Origin: Frondihabitans peucedani
Lineage (GTDB): Bacteria; Actinomycetota; Actinomycetes; Actinomycetales; Microbacteriaceae
DNA length: 64,000 nt
Direction of reading: 5' to 3'
Assembly: GCF_039537585.1 (NCBI RefSeq)
Contig: NZ_BAABAU010000004.1
Span: forward strand, 62,001 to 126,000
A program made the position numbers and the translations under genes. The notes under the pieces were generated by a model that saw only the letters and a program-made list of their open reading frames with translations, had not been told where the DNA came from and made no database searches. This document shows positions 8,381 through 16,645 of the stretch, one piece after another; the first letter of the stretch is position 1, and every line of letters begins with the position of its first letter.

Positions 8381-9049
8381 GTGGACATCGAGCGCGTCTG
8401 GCCCCTCTTCGGACTGTCGCTGCGGTCGCCCCGACTCGAGCTGCGGCCCGTCCGCGACGACGACCTGCCCGCGCTCGTCGACGCGGCGGTGGCCGGGGTC
8501 CACGACCCCGAGCGGTCGCCGTTCGGCGTGCCCTGGACCGACGCCCCGCCCGCCGAGCTCGCCCACTCGTTCGCCGCGTACCACTGGGGACTCCGCGCGG
8601 GCTCGAGCCCCGAGAAGTGGGCCCTCGCGTTCACGATCCTGCACAACGGCGAGCCCGTCGGGGTGCAGCAGCTCGATGCCACGGAGTTCGCCCGCGACCG
8701 CACCGTCGACAGCGGGTCGTGGCTGACGCGCAGGATGCAGGGGCGCGGCCTCGGCACCGAGATGCGGGCCGCGATCCTGCTCTTCGCTTTCGACCACCTC
8801 GGCGCCCGGACGGCGAGGTCGTCGGCCATGGTCTGGAACACTCCGTCGCTGGCGGTCTCCCGGAGGCTCGGTTACGTCGACGACGGCCTGACGCGGATCG
8901 AGCCGAGACCGGGAGAACCGGTGGACGAGCAGCGCCTCCGGCTCGAGCGCGACGCGTTCGTCCGACCGGAGTGGACGCTCGACGTCAGGTACCCGGAGGG
9001 GATCCTGCGCGATCTCGGCGCAGCACCGACGACCACAGACCCAGCCTGA
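8381..9049 (+). CDS. GNAT acetyltransferase (RimJ/RimL type)
   Basis: 222 aa. The N-terminus RLELRPVRDDDLPAL is typical of RimJ/L-like N-acetyltransferases. The acetyl-CoA loop is QGRGLGTEMRAAIL (about 124-137), followed by the conserved WNTPSLAVSRRLGY stretch. It should acetylate an amino group of a protein N-terminus or small amine in the cytoplasm; the substrate is unknown. GTG start. Its last residues (RDLGAAPTTTDPA) are encoded by copy 2 of the 26-bp direct repeat, suggesting the C-terminus was altered by a repeat-mediated event. Its stop is only 3 bp from the stop of the converging lipoprotein gene. Confidence 0.8.
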   Translation: MDIERVWPLFGLSLRSPRLELRPVRDDDLPALVDAAVAGVHDPERSPFGVPWTDAPPAELAHSFAAYHWGLRAGSSPEKWALAFTILHNGEPVGVQQLDATEFARDRTVDSGSWLTRRMQGRGLGTEMRAAILLFAFDHLGARTARSSAMVWNTPSLAVSRRLGYVDDGLTRIEPRPGEPVDEQRLRLERDAFVRPEWTLDVRYPEGILRDLGAAPTTTDPA

Positions 9050-9052
9050 CGC

Positions 9053-9661
9053 TCAGTCGTTCTCGACCTCGAAGTCCCACGACGCGACGATCCTCGAGCC
9101 GCCGGGAGCCCAGCGCAGCAGCCCCTCGCCGACCTTCATGTTCGTCCGCAGCTCGAACGTCGTCGAGGAGCCGGGCTGAAGCTCCGTCGGCGGGGCCTTC
9201 TCGCCGGGCACCGCGTTCAGGCGGTACACGTTGCCGAGCTGGTCGAGCGTCGTCAGATCGCTCAGTCGGATCGGCACGGCGCGAGTGGCGTCATCGAGCT
9301 TCAGCATCCACGTGCAGGTGGTGATGTCGGCCTGCTCGGGCAGTCCCTCGCCCGGGACGACCGGGCCGGTGACCGTCATCCGCACCGTCCCGCCGCCGGG
9401 CAGGGCGACCTTGACCGTGTCGCCCTCCGAGGTGAGTGCCGGGTGCGTGACGCTCCCGACCAGCTCGCCGTCGGTGCCGGCCTTCGCCGTCGGGAGGTAC
9501 GAAGGGAGCCCGCCGTAGGTGTCCTCGACCTTCGGCGCCGCCTGCGAGCAGCCGGCGAGAGCGAGGGGCACCAGGATCGCGACGGTGCCGGCGACAGCCC
9601 GAAGGCCGACTCGACGAGCGAGTCGGCCCCGGGACCGTGCGGTGTCTTCCGACGGAGTCAC
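9053..9661 (-). CDS. Secreted lipoprotein of unknown function
   Basis: 202 aa. A basic N-terminus, hydrophobic core and lipobox LALAGC (Cys38) mark it as a lipoprotein. The mature part has a beta-rich, immunoglobulin-like character with no motif I recognise. It overlaps the upstream phosphoesterase gene by 4 bp (GTGA), so the two are translationally coupled and it may be anchored at the cell surface as a partner of that enzyme. Confidence 0.75.
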   Translation of the reverse strand: MTPSEDTARSRGRLARRVGLRAVAGTVAILVPLALAGCSQAAPKVEDTYGGLPSYLPTAKAGTDGELVGSVTHPALTSEGDTVKVALPGGGTVRMTVTGPVVPGEGLPEQADITTCTWMLKLDDATRAVPIRLSDLTTLDQLGNVYRLNAVPGEKAPPTELQPGSSTTFELRTNMKVGEGLLRWAPGGSRIVASWDFEVEND

Positions 9662-11802
9662 CAGCCGCGCTTCCCGGCGTTCGTGAAGACATCCGGACCG
9701 AAGGGGGCGAGCCCGCCCTGGGCGGCGAAGCCCAGGTGGCCGAGGCCGTCGACGCCGCCCGAGACGCTGCCTCCGGGGAGGGCCTTGTGGTCGCTGCCCT
9801 TGCCCACTCCGAAGATGTCCTCCATGGTGCGGAGCCAGCTGTAGTGGTTGTAGTACGTCGACGAGACGGTGCCGGGCTTGATCAGCGGGCTGATCAGGAC
9901 GCTGCCGGTGTCGCCGCCGCCGGGGGTGGCGTCGGTGGCGTCGTACAGCGGGTCGGCGGTCTGGCCCGCGGCGAGGAAGCCGGGGGCTCCCTCGGCGCTC
10001 AGGGTGAGCTTCGTGACGGCGCCGGTCGGGGTGACCGGGTCGCCCGCCTTGTCGACCAGCTGGAACGAGCCGTTGACGACCGGGCTCGACGGGGTCGAGG
10101 CGGGATTCGGGCCGGTGTCGCTGACGGTCCCGACGAAGGTGTCGGCGGGAATGGGGCTGGTGCCGCCGGGGCCGGTGGTGTCGGCGGTGTCGACGACCTG
10201 GCGTCCGGTGTCGTCAGCGAGGATCGACTGGTCGAGCACGAAGCTCGTCGCGGTGCTCGCCAGGGCGACGTCGGTGCGGGCTCCGGGCGACGTGCCGGAT
10301 CCGCCGCGGACGATGTTCGGGACGCAGTTCGCAGGAACGAGGGTCGGTGTCGTCTGCGTGCAGACCGGCGGCCGGTCGATGAACGAGTTGTTGCCGGGGC
10401 CCGGGTAGAGCTGGTTGCCCTTCGAGTCGGTCTTGAGCGTCGAGTTCGGGCCGGTCGGCTCGGTGGCGACGTTGCGGCCGTAGAGGTTCTCGCCGGCGCG
10501 GTCGGAGGCGAGTCCGGACGAGGCGTCGGGCTTGTCGCCGAGCGTCGGGCCGTAGGCGTTCGCGTTGTTGAAGCTGCCCGAGTAGGTGAAGGGCGGGTTG
10601 GCCTCGTCGAAGGTGACGTCGATCAGGCCGCCGTCTTTGAATGCTGCCGACTTCTCGATCATGGGGATGTAGTACTTCAGGAAGAGGTCGGAGGCGTAGA
10701 GGCCGCCGGTGTAGTTGACCGGGGTGGTCGAGGCGGGGTCCGGGGTGCCCTGGCCGTAGACCGGGTCGCCCGACTTCGTGAAGGCGCCGGACAGGTTGTT
10801 GCCCTTGCAGACGGCGTCGTGGGCGTCGCTGCAGTTGTTCGGCGTGATCCAGCTGAAGGCCGGCGTCGTCGACTCGTGCTGCAGGTCCTTGTAGAGGCCG
10901 TGCGTCGACGAGTCGAGGTTCGCGATGTGGTTCGCGTCGCAGTCGGTGCCGCCGCCCACGGGCTTCGTGAGCGCGGGAGTCGCCTTGCCGTTCTTGTCGA
11001 CGGCCCCCGTGAGGCTGGCGAACCAGGGCATCGGGAAGTGCTTCGCGACGTACTGGTCGTTGGCCTGCGCGCCGGTGAAGCTCGTCACGCCCGCAGGGAG
11101 CGGGTGGTCGGCGGTCGCGCTGAGGTACGTCGGGTTGGTCGTCGGGTTGTTGTCCGCCGAGCCGGGGGCGCCGCAGACGGCGTCCTCGCGGCCGGGCTGG
11201 TTCCCGAGATCCTGCGCGTAGCCCTTCCAGGTCTTGCCGGCGGCGTCGAGCTGATTGAACAGCGTCGGGGTGTCCGTCGGGTAGGTGCAGCCGTTGAGAC
11301 CGTTGGCGGCGTTCGCCTTGCTGGGCTGGCTCGCGTTGGCGAGCGAGGCGACCTGGCCCTTGTTGACGCCGCCCGACTTGATGATCGACGCGTTGCTGCC
11401 GAAGTTCGTGTTCGCGACCGAGCAGTCGGCCTGTGTGTCCTCCTCGGGCGCCTGACCCGAGACCATCGACATGTAGTTGTCCATCGAGGAGTGGCCGGTG
11501 CCGTAGTAGTTCTTCAGCAGGGCGCCCTGGCCCGGCAGCGTCTTCCAGAGGTAGCTGTTCTGATTGAGGCCCGTGAAGATCGCGTCGTACGACTTGTTCT
11601 CGAGGATGATCAGCCACACGTGCTTGACCTGACCCTGCTTGAGACCGGTCGTCGTGATGGTCGTCCCGGTCTGGCGGCCGGAGTCGTGGGGGTTGGCCGA
11701 GGCGGCCGTAGCGACGCCCACGATGCCGGTGGCGAGCAGCGCCGACGCTGCCGCGATGGCGGCGACTCGTCGGCCGCCTTTGAGATCACGCATGATTCGC
11801 AT
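9658..11802 (-). CDS. Secreted phosphoesterase (PF04185: phospholipase C/acid phosphatase family)
   Basis: 714 aa with a signal peptide ending near ATAASANP (residue 37). The family's opening motif VWLIILENKSYDAIF and the GTGHSSMDNYMSMVSGQAP segment, which carry metal-binding and nucleophile positions, are present, as is the FSWITPNNCSDAHD stretch and DVTFDEANPP near the active site. Members cleave phosphate monoesters or phospholipid head groups outside the cell. It is the first gene of a two-gene operon with the coupled lipoprotein. A candidate PHO box lies 45-65 bp upstream, which fits phosphate-starvation control. Start ATG at 11802; an in-frame ATG three codons later is equally possible. 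Confidence 0.85.
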   Translation of the reverse strand: MRIMRDLKGGRRVAAIAAASALLATGIVGVATAASANPHDSGRQTGTTITTTGLKQGQVKHVWLIILENKSYDAIFTGLNQNSYLWKTLPGQGALLKNYYGTGHSSMDNYMSMVSGQAPEEDTQADCSVANTNFGSNASIIKSGGVNKGQVASLANASQPSKANAANGLNGCTYPTDTPTLFNQLDAAGKTWKGYAQDLGNQPGREDAVCGAPGSADNNPTTNPTYLSATADHPLPAGVTSFTGAQANDQYVAKHFPMPWFASLTGAVDKNGKATPALTKPVGGGTDCDANHIANLDSSTHGLYKDLQHESTTPAFSWITPNNCSDAHDAVCKGNNLSGAFTKSGDPVYGQGTPDPASTTPVNYTGGLYASDLFLKYYIPMIEKSAAFKDGGLIDVTFDEANPPFTYSGSFNNANAYGPTLGDKPDASSGLASDRAGENLYGRNVATEPTGPNSTLKTDSKGNQLYPGPGNNSFIDRPPVCTQTTPTLVPANCVPNIVRGGSGTSPGARTDVALASTATSFVLDQSILADDTGRQVVDTADTTGPGGTSPIPADTFVGTVSDTGPNPASTPSSPVVNGSFQLVDKAGDPVTPTGAVTKLTLSAEGAPGFLAAGQTADPLYDATDATPGGGDTGSVLISPLIKPGTVSSTYYNHYSWLRTMEDIFGVGKGSDHKALPGGSVSGGVDGLGHLGFAAQGGLAPFGPDVFTNAGKRGW

Positions 11803-11844
11803 GAGTGTTTTCTATCAATCCGGCGGCCCTCGATCGGGGGTGGC

Positions 11845-11868
11845 CGGATGAACAGGAAGTGAATCTGC
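11845..11868 (-). promoter_or_regulatory. Candidate PHO box (PhoP binding site)
   Basis: On the minus strand two TTCA-containing units (ATTCACTTCCT and GTTCATCC) are spaced exactly 11 bp, the spacing of actinobacterial PHO-box direct repeats (GTTCACC-like). The site lies upstream of the phosphoesterase. The repeats match only part of the consensus. Confidence 0.35.
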
Positions 11869-12053
11869 ACGAGATGCAGCTTTTCAGAGGCCGCAGACTA
11901 GTACTTCTTCTAGTATTCTCCGTTCTCGCCCTCGACCGGGGGTCGCTTCTCGGTCTGGAGGACGATGCCGGGCGCGCCCCTCGGCCGCTAGCGTCGTGCG
12001 ACGGGGGCGTGATCCTGCGCTCCTCTCACGAGCGGGAGCGGGGCGGTCTGACG

Positions 12054-12956
12054 GTGGCGATCACGAGGCGGAGGCTCCTGGTGGGAGGCGCAGCAGCGGT
12101 GGCCCTCGCCGGGGCCGGCGCGGGCGGCGCGGGGCTGGCCGTCGAGGGCGGGCTCCTCCCCGGTCGGTCGACCCTGTACCGGGCCCTGGGTCTCGACGGG
12201 GCCCCCGGGCACGTCCCGGGCACGCAGCCGGGGCCGCTCGTCAGCGGACACTTCACCTCGAAGGCACGACTCGGCGCCTCGGTCGGCTGGACGATCGCGT
12301 ACCCGCCCGGCAGTGCGCCCGGTGACCGGCTTCCGGTCGCCGTGGTCCTGCACGGCTACTCCGAGGATCACACCGACGCGTTCGGCCGGCGGCTCGGCCT
12401 CGAGCACTTTCTCGCGCAGGATCACGCCCGAGGCGGCACCCCCTTCGCCCTCGCGGCCGTCGACGGCGGCGACACCTACTGGCACCGTCGCGTCACCGGA
12501 GAGGATGCCGGAGCGCTCGTCACCGACGAGTTCGTCCCCATGCTGGCCGCGCGCGGACTCGACACCCGGCGGATCGGGCTGCTCGGCTGGTCGATGGGCG
12601 GGTACGGCGCCCTCCACCTGGCCGGCCGCCTGGGCGCGGCCCGCGTCGCGTCGGTCGTCGCCGAGAGCCCCGCCCTCTGGCATCAGGCGTCGCAGGCGGC
12701 GAGCATCGCGTTCGACGGAGCGGCCGACTTCGCCCGCTCCGGCGTGATGGGCCGGCAGCAGGAGCTCGACGGCATCCCGGTGCGGGTCGACTGCGGGACC
12801 GGCGACGCCTTCTGCCCCGCGGCGCGCGACTACGTCGCCGGCTTCGACGCGGCCGACCACCCCGCCGGCGGCTTCGAGCCGGGCGCTCACGACATGGCCT
12901 ACTGGCGCAGGATGGCGCCGGCGCAGCTGGCGTTCGCGGGGGCGCGCTTCGCCTGA
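12054..12956 (+). CDS. Tat-exported alpha/beta hydrolase-fold esterase
   Basis: 300 aa. The N-terminus TRRRLLVGGAAAVALAG is a twin-arginine signal. The catalytic Ser180 lies in GWSMGGYGAL, and a C-terminal GAHDMAYW supplies the His. This is the esterase D / mycolyltransferase-like branch, which hydrolyses or transfers acyl groups outside the membrane. The GTG at 12054 sets the Tat motif at the N-terminus; the open frame extends to 11805 but that part has no coding character. It converges on the nuclease gene. Confidence 0.8.
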   Translation: MAITRRRLLVGGAAAVALAGAGAGGAGLAVEGGLLPGRSTLYRALGLDGAPGHVPGTQPGPLVSGHFTSKARLGASVGWTIAYPPGSAPGDRLPVAVVLHGYSEDHTDAFGRRLGLEHFLAQDHARGGTPFALAAVDGGDTYWHRRVTGEDAGALVTDEFVPMLAARGLDTRRIGLLGWSMGGYGALHLAGRLGAARVASVVAESPALWHQASQAASIAFDGAADFARSGVMGRQQELDGIPVRVDCGTGDAFCPAARDYVAGFDAADHPAGGFEPGAHDMAYWRRMAPAQLAFAGARFA

Positions 12957-13045
12957 GCTGCTGGTCGGCGCCGCGGGCTTCGCCTGAGCGGCCGGTCGGC
13001 GCCGTCCACTCCGCCCGAGCTGCCGATCGGCGCCGCCCGACGGCA

Positions 13046-13073
13046 GCGGCACCAGTCCGCGGACCGGTGCCGC
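13046..13073. terminator. Hairpin between convergent genes
   Basis: GCGGCACC and GGTGCCGC arms enclose the palindrome GTCCGCGGAC, giving a near-continuous 13-bp stem between the esterase (+) and the nuclease (-). It can serve both strands. The flanking 12957-13040 stretch holds imperfect repeats of GGTCGGCGCCG. Confidence 0.55.
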
Positions 13074-13099
13074 CGCCGTCCTGCGGCGCCGCAGCCGAC

Positions 13100-16000
13100 T
13101 CAGTACGTCGGCAGCTTCACCACCACGTTCAGGATGCGGGTCGTCTGCGTCGCACTGAAGTTGTCGTCGCTGATCAGCGAGACCCCGACCGTCCCGGCAG
13201 GACCGCGACCCGTGACGGCCATGCCCTCGAAGTTGTCGAGCAGCGGGTTGGCCTGCGTCTCGAGCGAGGTCGCGCCGAGCGTCGGACCCTTGACGAGGTC
13301 GGCCACGAGCTTCTTGGTGAGGATGCTCTTCGTCGGCGCCGACGACAGGTTCGTCGTCCGGCTGACGTCGGGCGCCCAGGCGAGGCCCGACACCGCGTAG
13401 AGCTTCACCGCGTTGCCGGTCGTCGGCGAGAAGGAGGCCTCCTCGACGAGCAGCCGGTTGTCGTCGACCGCTGCGACCTCGGGGACGCGCATGCCCGCCT
13501 CGGTCCGGTAGCCGACCTGCTTCGTCAGCTTCCAGGTGCCGCGCCAGTCCTGGCTGTACACGAGGAACCGGTGCGACGTCGCGTCGCCCGAGGCCGACAC
13601 GTCGCCCGAGAGCGCGCCCTCCATGGCCGCGACCACGGTGTGGCCGGACGGCGAGATCGTCAGGCCCTCGAGGGTCGCGTTCGACGTGGCCTCACCGGGG
13701 ATGCTCGACCCGGCGAGGCTCGTCCCGGTCACCGCGAAGCGGCCGGGAACCGGCAGCGACGCCTTCTGGACGCCGTCGCGCCCGAAGATGCGGATCGACG
13801 GCTCGGTCTCGGAGCTGACGAGGTAGTCGCCGTCCGGCAGGACGGCGAGGCCCTCGTCGTCGGCGGTGAGCCCCGTGTACGGCGTGCCGTCGGGAGCCTT
13901 CAGCACGAGAGGCGCGCGGGTCACCGTCGGATCGGTCAGGGACGAGAAGAACCAGATGCGCGACGGGTCGTCGGCGTGGTTGTCGACGGCTGAGATCCAC
14001 GACTTCGCGCGCTTGTCGTAGGCGAGCGACGACAGGCCGCCGATCTCGGCGCCGTGCGACACCAGCTTGTCCAGCGCGTCGGTGTAGCTCAGCGCGACGC
14101 CCGCGGGCGGGATCACCGGCGACTCGGGCTTCGCCTTGCCGAACAGGCGGACGACCTGAGGATCGTGGTCGCTCACCTGGTTCGCGTACTCGGAGTTGGT
14201 GTGGATGACCTCGTACTGCGTCTTGCCGACCCCGGCCGAGACCAGGATGTGGTCGAGGACCTCGCTCACGCCCTGGTAGTCGTAGGTGTACTGCTCGTTC
14301 GCGGGGAGAGTGGTGATCAGATCGGTGAGGATCCTCGTGCCGGAGGCAGCCCCCGTCAGAGTCTGGAGCGCCGGGCTGAACTGGTAGTCGTTCAGGTCTC
14401 CGGCGACGACCACGTTCGCCTTCTTGTCTTTCGCCAGGACCTGCGAGACGAACCCGTTGACGAGCGCCGCCTGCTTCTGCCGCTGGACGGCGGACGACTG
14501 CTCGGGGTACTGGAACCGGCCGTCCTGGCTCTGGTCGCCGCCCTTGGAGTTGAAGTGGTTGCCGATCACGAAGACCGTCCTGCCCCGGAAGGCGAACTCG
14601 CCCACCAGCGGCTTGCGGCTCGACGACCACGCGTCGGAGTTCGGGTCGATCCGGCCGGGCGAGAGCGTGAGGTCGGGCTTGCCCTTGCTCTTCGTGACGG
14701 CGGTCGCCGTCGTCGCGCGGTCGACGCTCGAGGCGCCGCGATCGACGAACGAGACGCGCTCGGGGTTGAACAGGAAGACGATCCGGATGTTGCCGCCCGG
14801 CTGGCCGCCGTCGGCGTCGTTCACCGGGTCGACGGAGCGCGACTGGTAGGCGGGGCCGCCCGCGGCGGTGATCGCAGCGGTGAGCTTCGCGAGGGTCTGC
14901 CCGGATGCGACGGTCCCGTCGTCGGTGGCGCCGGTGTCGTCCTGGACCTCCTCGACGGTCAGGATGTCGGGCGACGAGAGGTTCGTGACCACGCCCTTCG
15001 CGAGGGCTGCGAACTTGCTGGCCGGATCAGAGGGGGCGAGGTTCTCGACGTTGTAGGTGGCCACCGACAGCTGGTCGGCCGCCGCCTTCGAAGCGACGGT
15101 CGGCGCCAGCCCGGCGGCGGCGACGGTGCCGAGCCGCGTGGCGGCGATGAGGTAGCCGCCGTACTGCGAGTAGTCGATCGGGCCGGTGGTGGCACCGGTG
15201 AAGACGTCGCCGACGCTGACCTCGGGGTTCGACCCGTCGGCCGCGACCACCTCGAGCCGCCCCGAGGGCGTCTTGTTCTCGGCCGTCAGCAGGGCGCCGC
15301 CCCGGACGCTCTTCAGCTGGTCGGGCTTCGTCGTGATGTACTGCTCGCCGTACGAGTCGGACGGGCCGATCACGCGAGCGTCGTCGACCTCGACCCGCAT
15401 GCCCTCGATCGACTCGTAGTAGTCGAGCGCCGACCGGGTCGGCGTCACGGGGGTCGTCTCGATGTTCGCTCCGCCGAGGTCGGGGGCATAGGTCGCGGGA
15501 ACGGTGTCGGGCCCGAGGACGATCGGCGACGGCAGGGCGACGCCGTGCTGGAGGACCACCGCGGTGGCGTTCTGCAGCTCGGTGACGGAGAGGTTCGAGG
15601 TCGTGGCGAGGGTGTCGCCGGACGCGACCTGGTAGTAGTCCTTCACGGTCGCCGAGACGAGGACCGAGTCGCCCACCGCGACCGTCGGCGCCGTGCCGGT
15701 GTAGACGAACACGCCCTCGCTGGTCGCGGCGTCCGCGTCGGCAGCGGGATCCTGGATCCAGTACCCGCGGGTGCTGCCCGACGTGCGGAGACCGGTGACG
15801 ACGCCGGGCACGTTCGCGACCTTCTGGCCGTCGAGCGGCGACTTCCAGCCGGCGCCCTGGATGTCGTGGATGCGGACGTCGCCCGGTGTCGGAGCGGGAC
15901 CGCCCGGGTCGGTCGGCGCCGTGGCCGTCGTGGCCGCGCCCGGGGTGGGGGCGGCGGCCTGGAAGTCGGCGGAGTTCGAGTCGCTGTCGTCGGCGGCGAG

Positions 16001-16540
16001 GCGCTGCACCGAGAGGGTGTTGCTCGCGCCCGAGGCCGGCGACCCCTCGGCGAGCGCGGCACCCCCGAAGCCGACGAGGTCGACTGCGGCGGCCGAGCAG
16101 GACGCCGCGTCGGCGCAGGTGAGCGCGGTCTGCGAGGAGACGAGGGCCACGGTGCCGTCGGTGGCCGACATCGCGATCGTGCCGGTCGCTCGGGGAGTCG
16201 GCAGCGGCGTCGTGCCGCCCGAGCCCTTGCCCTCGGCGACGAGGTAGTAGGAGCCGGGTGCGAGCGTGCCTGTGAGGGGCGTCAGCTGCCAGGCTCCGGT
16301 CGTCGACCTGGAGTGGTACTGCACCGAGTACGCGGACAGGTCGACGGGAGCGGACCCGCGGTTGGCGAGCTCGATGAAGTCGTTGGTGAGGGTCGACCCG
16401 CTGTTGCCTCCTCCCCCGTAGACCTCGTTGATGACGAGGCCGCTCGACGGTGCTGCCGTGGCTGGTGAGGCCACGAGCGCACCCCCGAGGAGGGTGAAGG
16501 CGGCGACGGCCGCTCCGGACACTGCGCGTGATCGTTGCAT
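13100..16540 (-). CDS. Secreted multidomain nuclease: LTD + ExeM/NucH endonuclease + phytase-like esterase domain
   Basis: 1146 aa. Signal peptide (1-30, ending ATA-AP). Residues about 33-190 form a lamin-tail domain starting GLVINEVYGGGGNSGS. Residues about 200-470 are the OB-fold region of ExeM-type extracellular nucleases. Residues about 480-815 are an endonuclease/exonuclease/phosphatase domain with ATYNVENL, GNHFNSKG, VVAGDLNDYQ and SDHDPQVV, i.e. the metal-binding and catalytic set. The C-terminal 320 residues match the 'esterase-like activity of phytase' domain (IGGLSSLAYD, DDEGLAVLPDGDYLVSSE, LEGLTISPSG). It should degrade extracellular DNA and perhaps organic phosphates. The ATG at 16540 has GGGGAGAG upstream; a longer frame lacks support. 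Confidence 0.85.
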   Translation of the reverse strand: MQRSRAVSGAAVAAFTLLGGALVASPATAAPSSGLVINEVYGGGGNSGSTLTNDFIELANRGSAPVDLSAYSVQYHSRSTTGAWQLTPLTGTLAPGSYYLVAEGKGSGGTTPLPTPRATGTIAMSATDGTVALVSSQTALTCADAASCSAAAVDLVGFGGAALAEGSPASGASNTLSVQRLAADDSDSNSADFQAAAPTPGAATTATAPTDPGGPAPTPGDVRIHDIQGAGWKSPLDGQKVANVPGVVTGLRTSGSTRGYWIQDPAADADAATSEGVFVYTGTAPTVAVGDSVLVSATVKDYYQVASGDTLATTSNLSVTELQNATAVVLQHGVALPSPIVLGPDTVPATYAPDLGGANIETTPVTPTRSALDYYESIEGMRVEVDDARVIGPSDSYGEQYITTKPDQLKSVRGGALLTAENKTPSGRLEVVAADGSNPEVSVGDVFTGATTGPIDYSQYGGYLIAATRLGTVAAAGLAPTVASKAAADQLSVATYNVENLAPSDPASKFAALAKGVVTNLSSPDILTVEEVQDDTGATDDGTVASGQTLAKLTAAITAAGGPAYQSRSVDPVNDADGGQPGGNIRIVFLFNPERVSFVDRGASSVDRATTATAVTKSKGKPDLTLSPGRIDPNSDAWSSSRKPLVGEFAFRGRTVFVIGNHFNSKGGDQSQDGRFQYPEQSSAVQRQKQAALVNGFVSQVLAKDKKANVVVAGDLNDYQFSPALQTLTGAASGTRILTDLITTLPANEQYTYDYQGVSEVLDHILVSAGVGKTQYEVIHTNSEYANQVSDHDPQVVRLFGKAKPESPVIPPAGVALSYTDALDKLVSHGAEIGGLSSLAYDKRAKSWISAVDNHADDPSRIWFFSSLTDPTVTRAPLVLKAPDGTPYTGLTADDEGLAVLPDGDYLVSSETEPSIRIFGRDGVQKASLPVPGRFAVTGTSLAGSSIPGEATSNATLEGLTISPSGHTVVAAMEGALSGDVSASGDATSHRFLVYSQDWRGTWKLTKQVGYRTEAGMRVPEVAAVDDNRLLVEEASFSPTTGNAVKLYAVSGLAWAPDVSRTTNLSSAPTKSILTKKLVADLVKGPTLGATSLETQANPLLDNFEGMAVTGRGPAGTVGVSLISDDNFSATQTTRILNVVVKLPTY

Positions 16541-16579
16541 TCGATTCTCTCCCCTGAGTCGGAACACCCCGATCTAAGC

Positions 16580-16595
16580 GCGTTCTCGTGAACGC
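16580..16595. promoter_or_regulatory. Inverted repeat upstream of the nuclease
   Basis: GCGTTC-TCGT-GAACGC, perfect 6-bp arms with a 4-bp spacer, 40 bp upstream of the nuclease start. A repressor site is possible; the regulator is unknown. Confidence 0.35.
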
Positions 16596-16645
16596 CGGGT
16601 TTCTTCTCCACAGACGAGAGGCGCACTCCACAGGCGCGCGGGCGG

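Noticed and set aside
9637-11862. Plus-strand ORF of 741 codons antisense to the phosphoesterase
   Set aside because: Arg/Gly/Val-rich shadow of a clear minus-strand gene with signal peptide and family motifs; no homology pattern of its own.
11805-12053. Upstream extension of the Tat esterase reading frame
   Set aside because: It would put 83 residues before the twin-arginine signal and covers the divergent promoter and PHO-box region.
14054-16468. Plus-strand ORF of 804 codons antisense to the nuclease
   Set aside because: Shadow frame of high-GC DNA; the minus-strand protein shows four recognisable domains.
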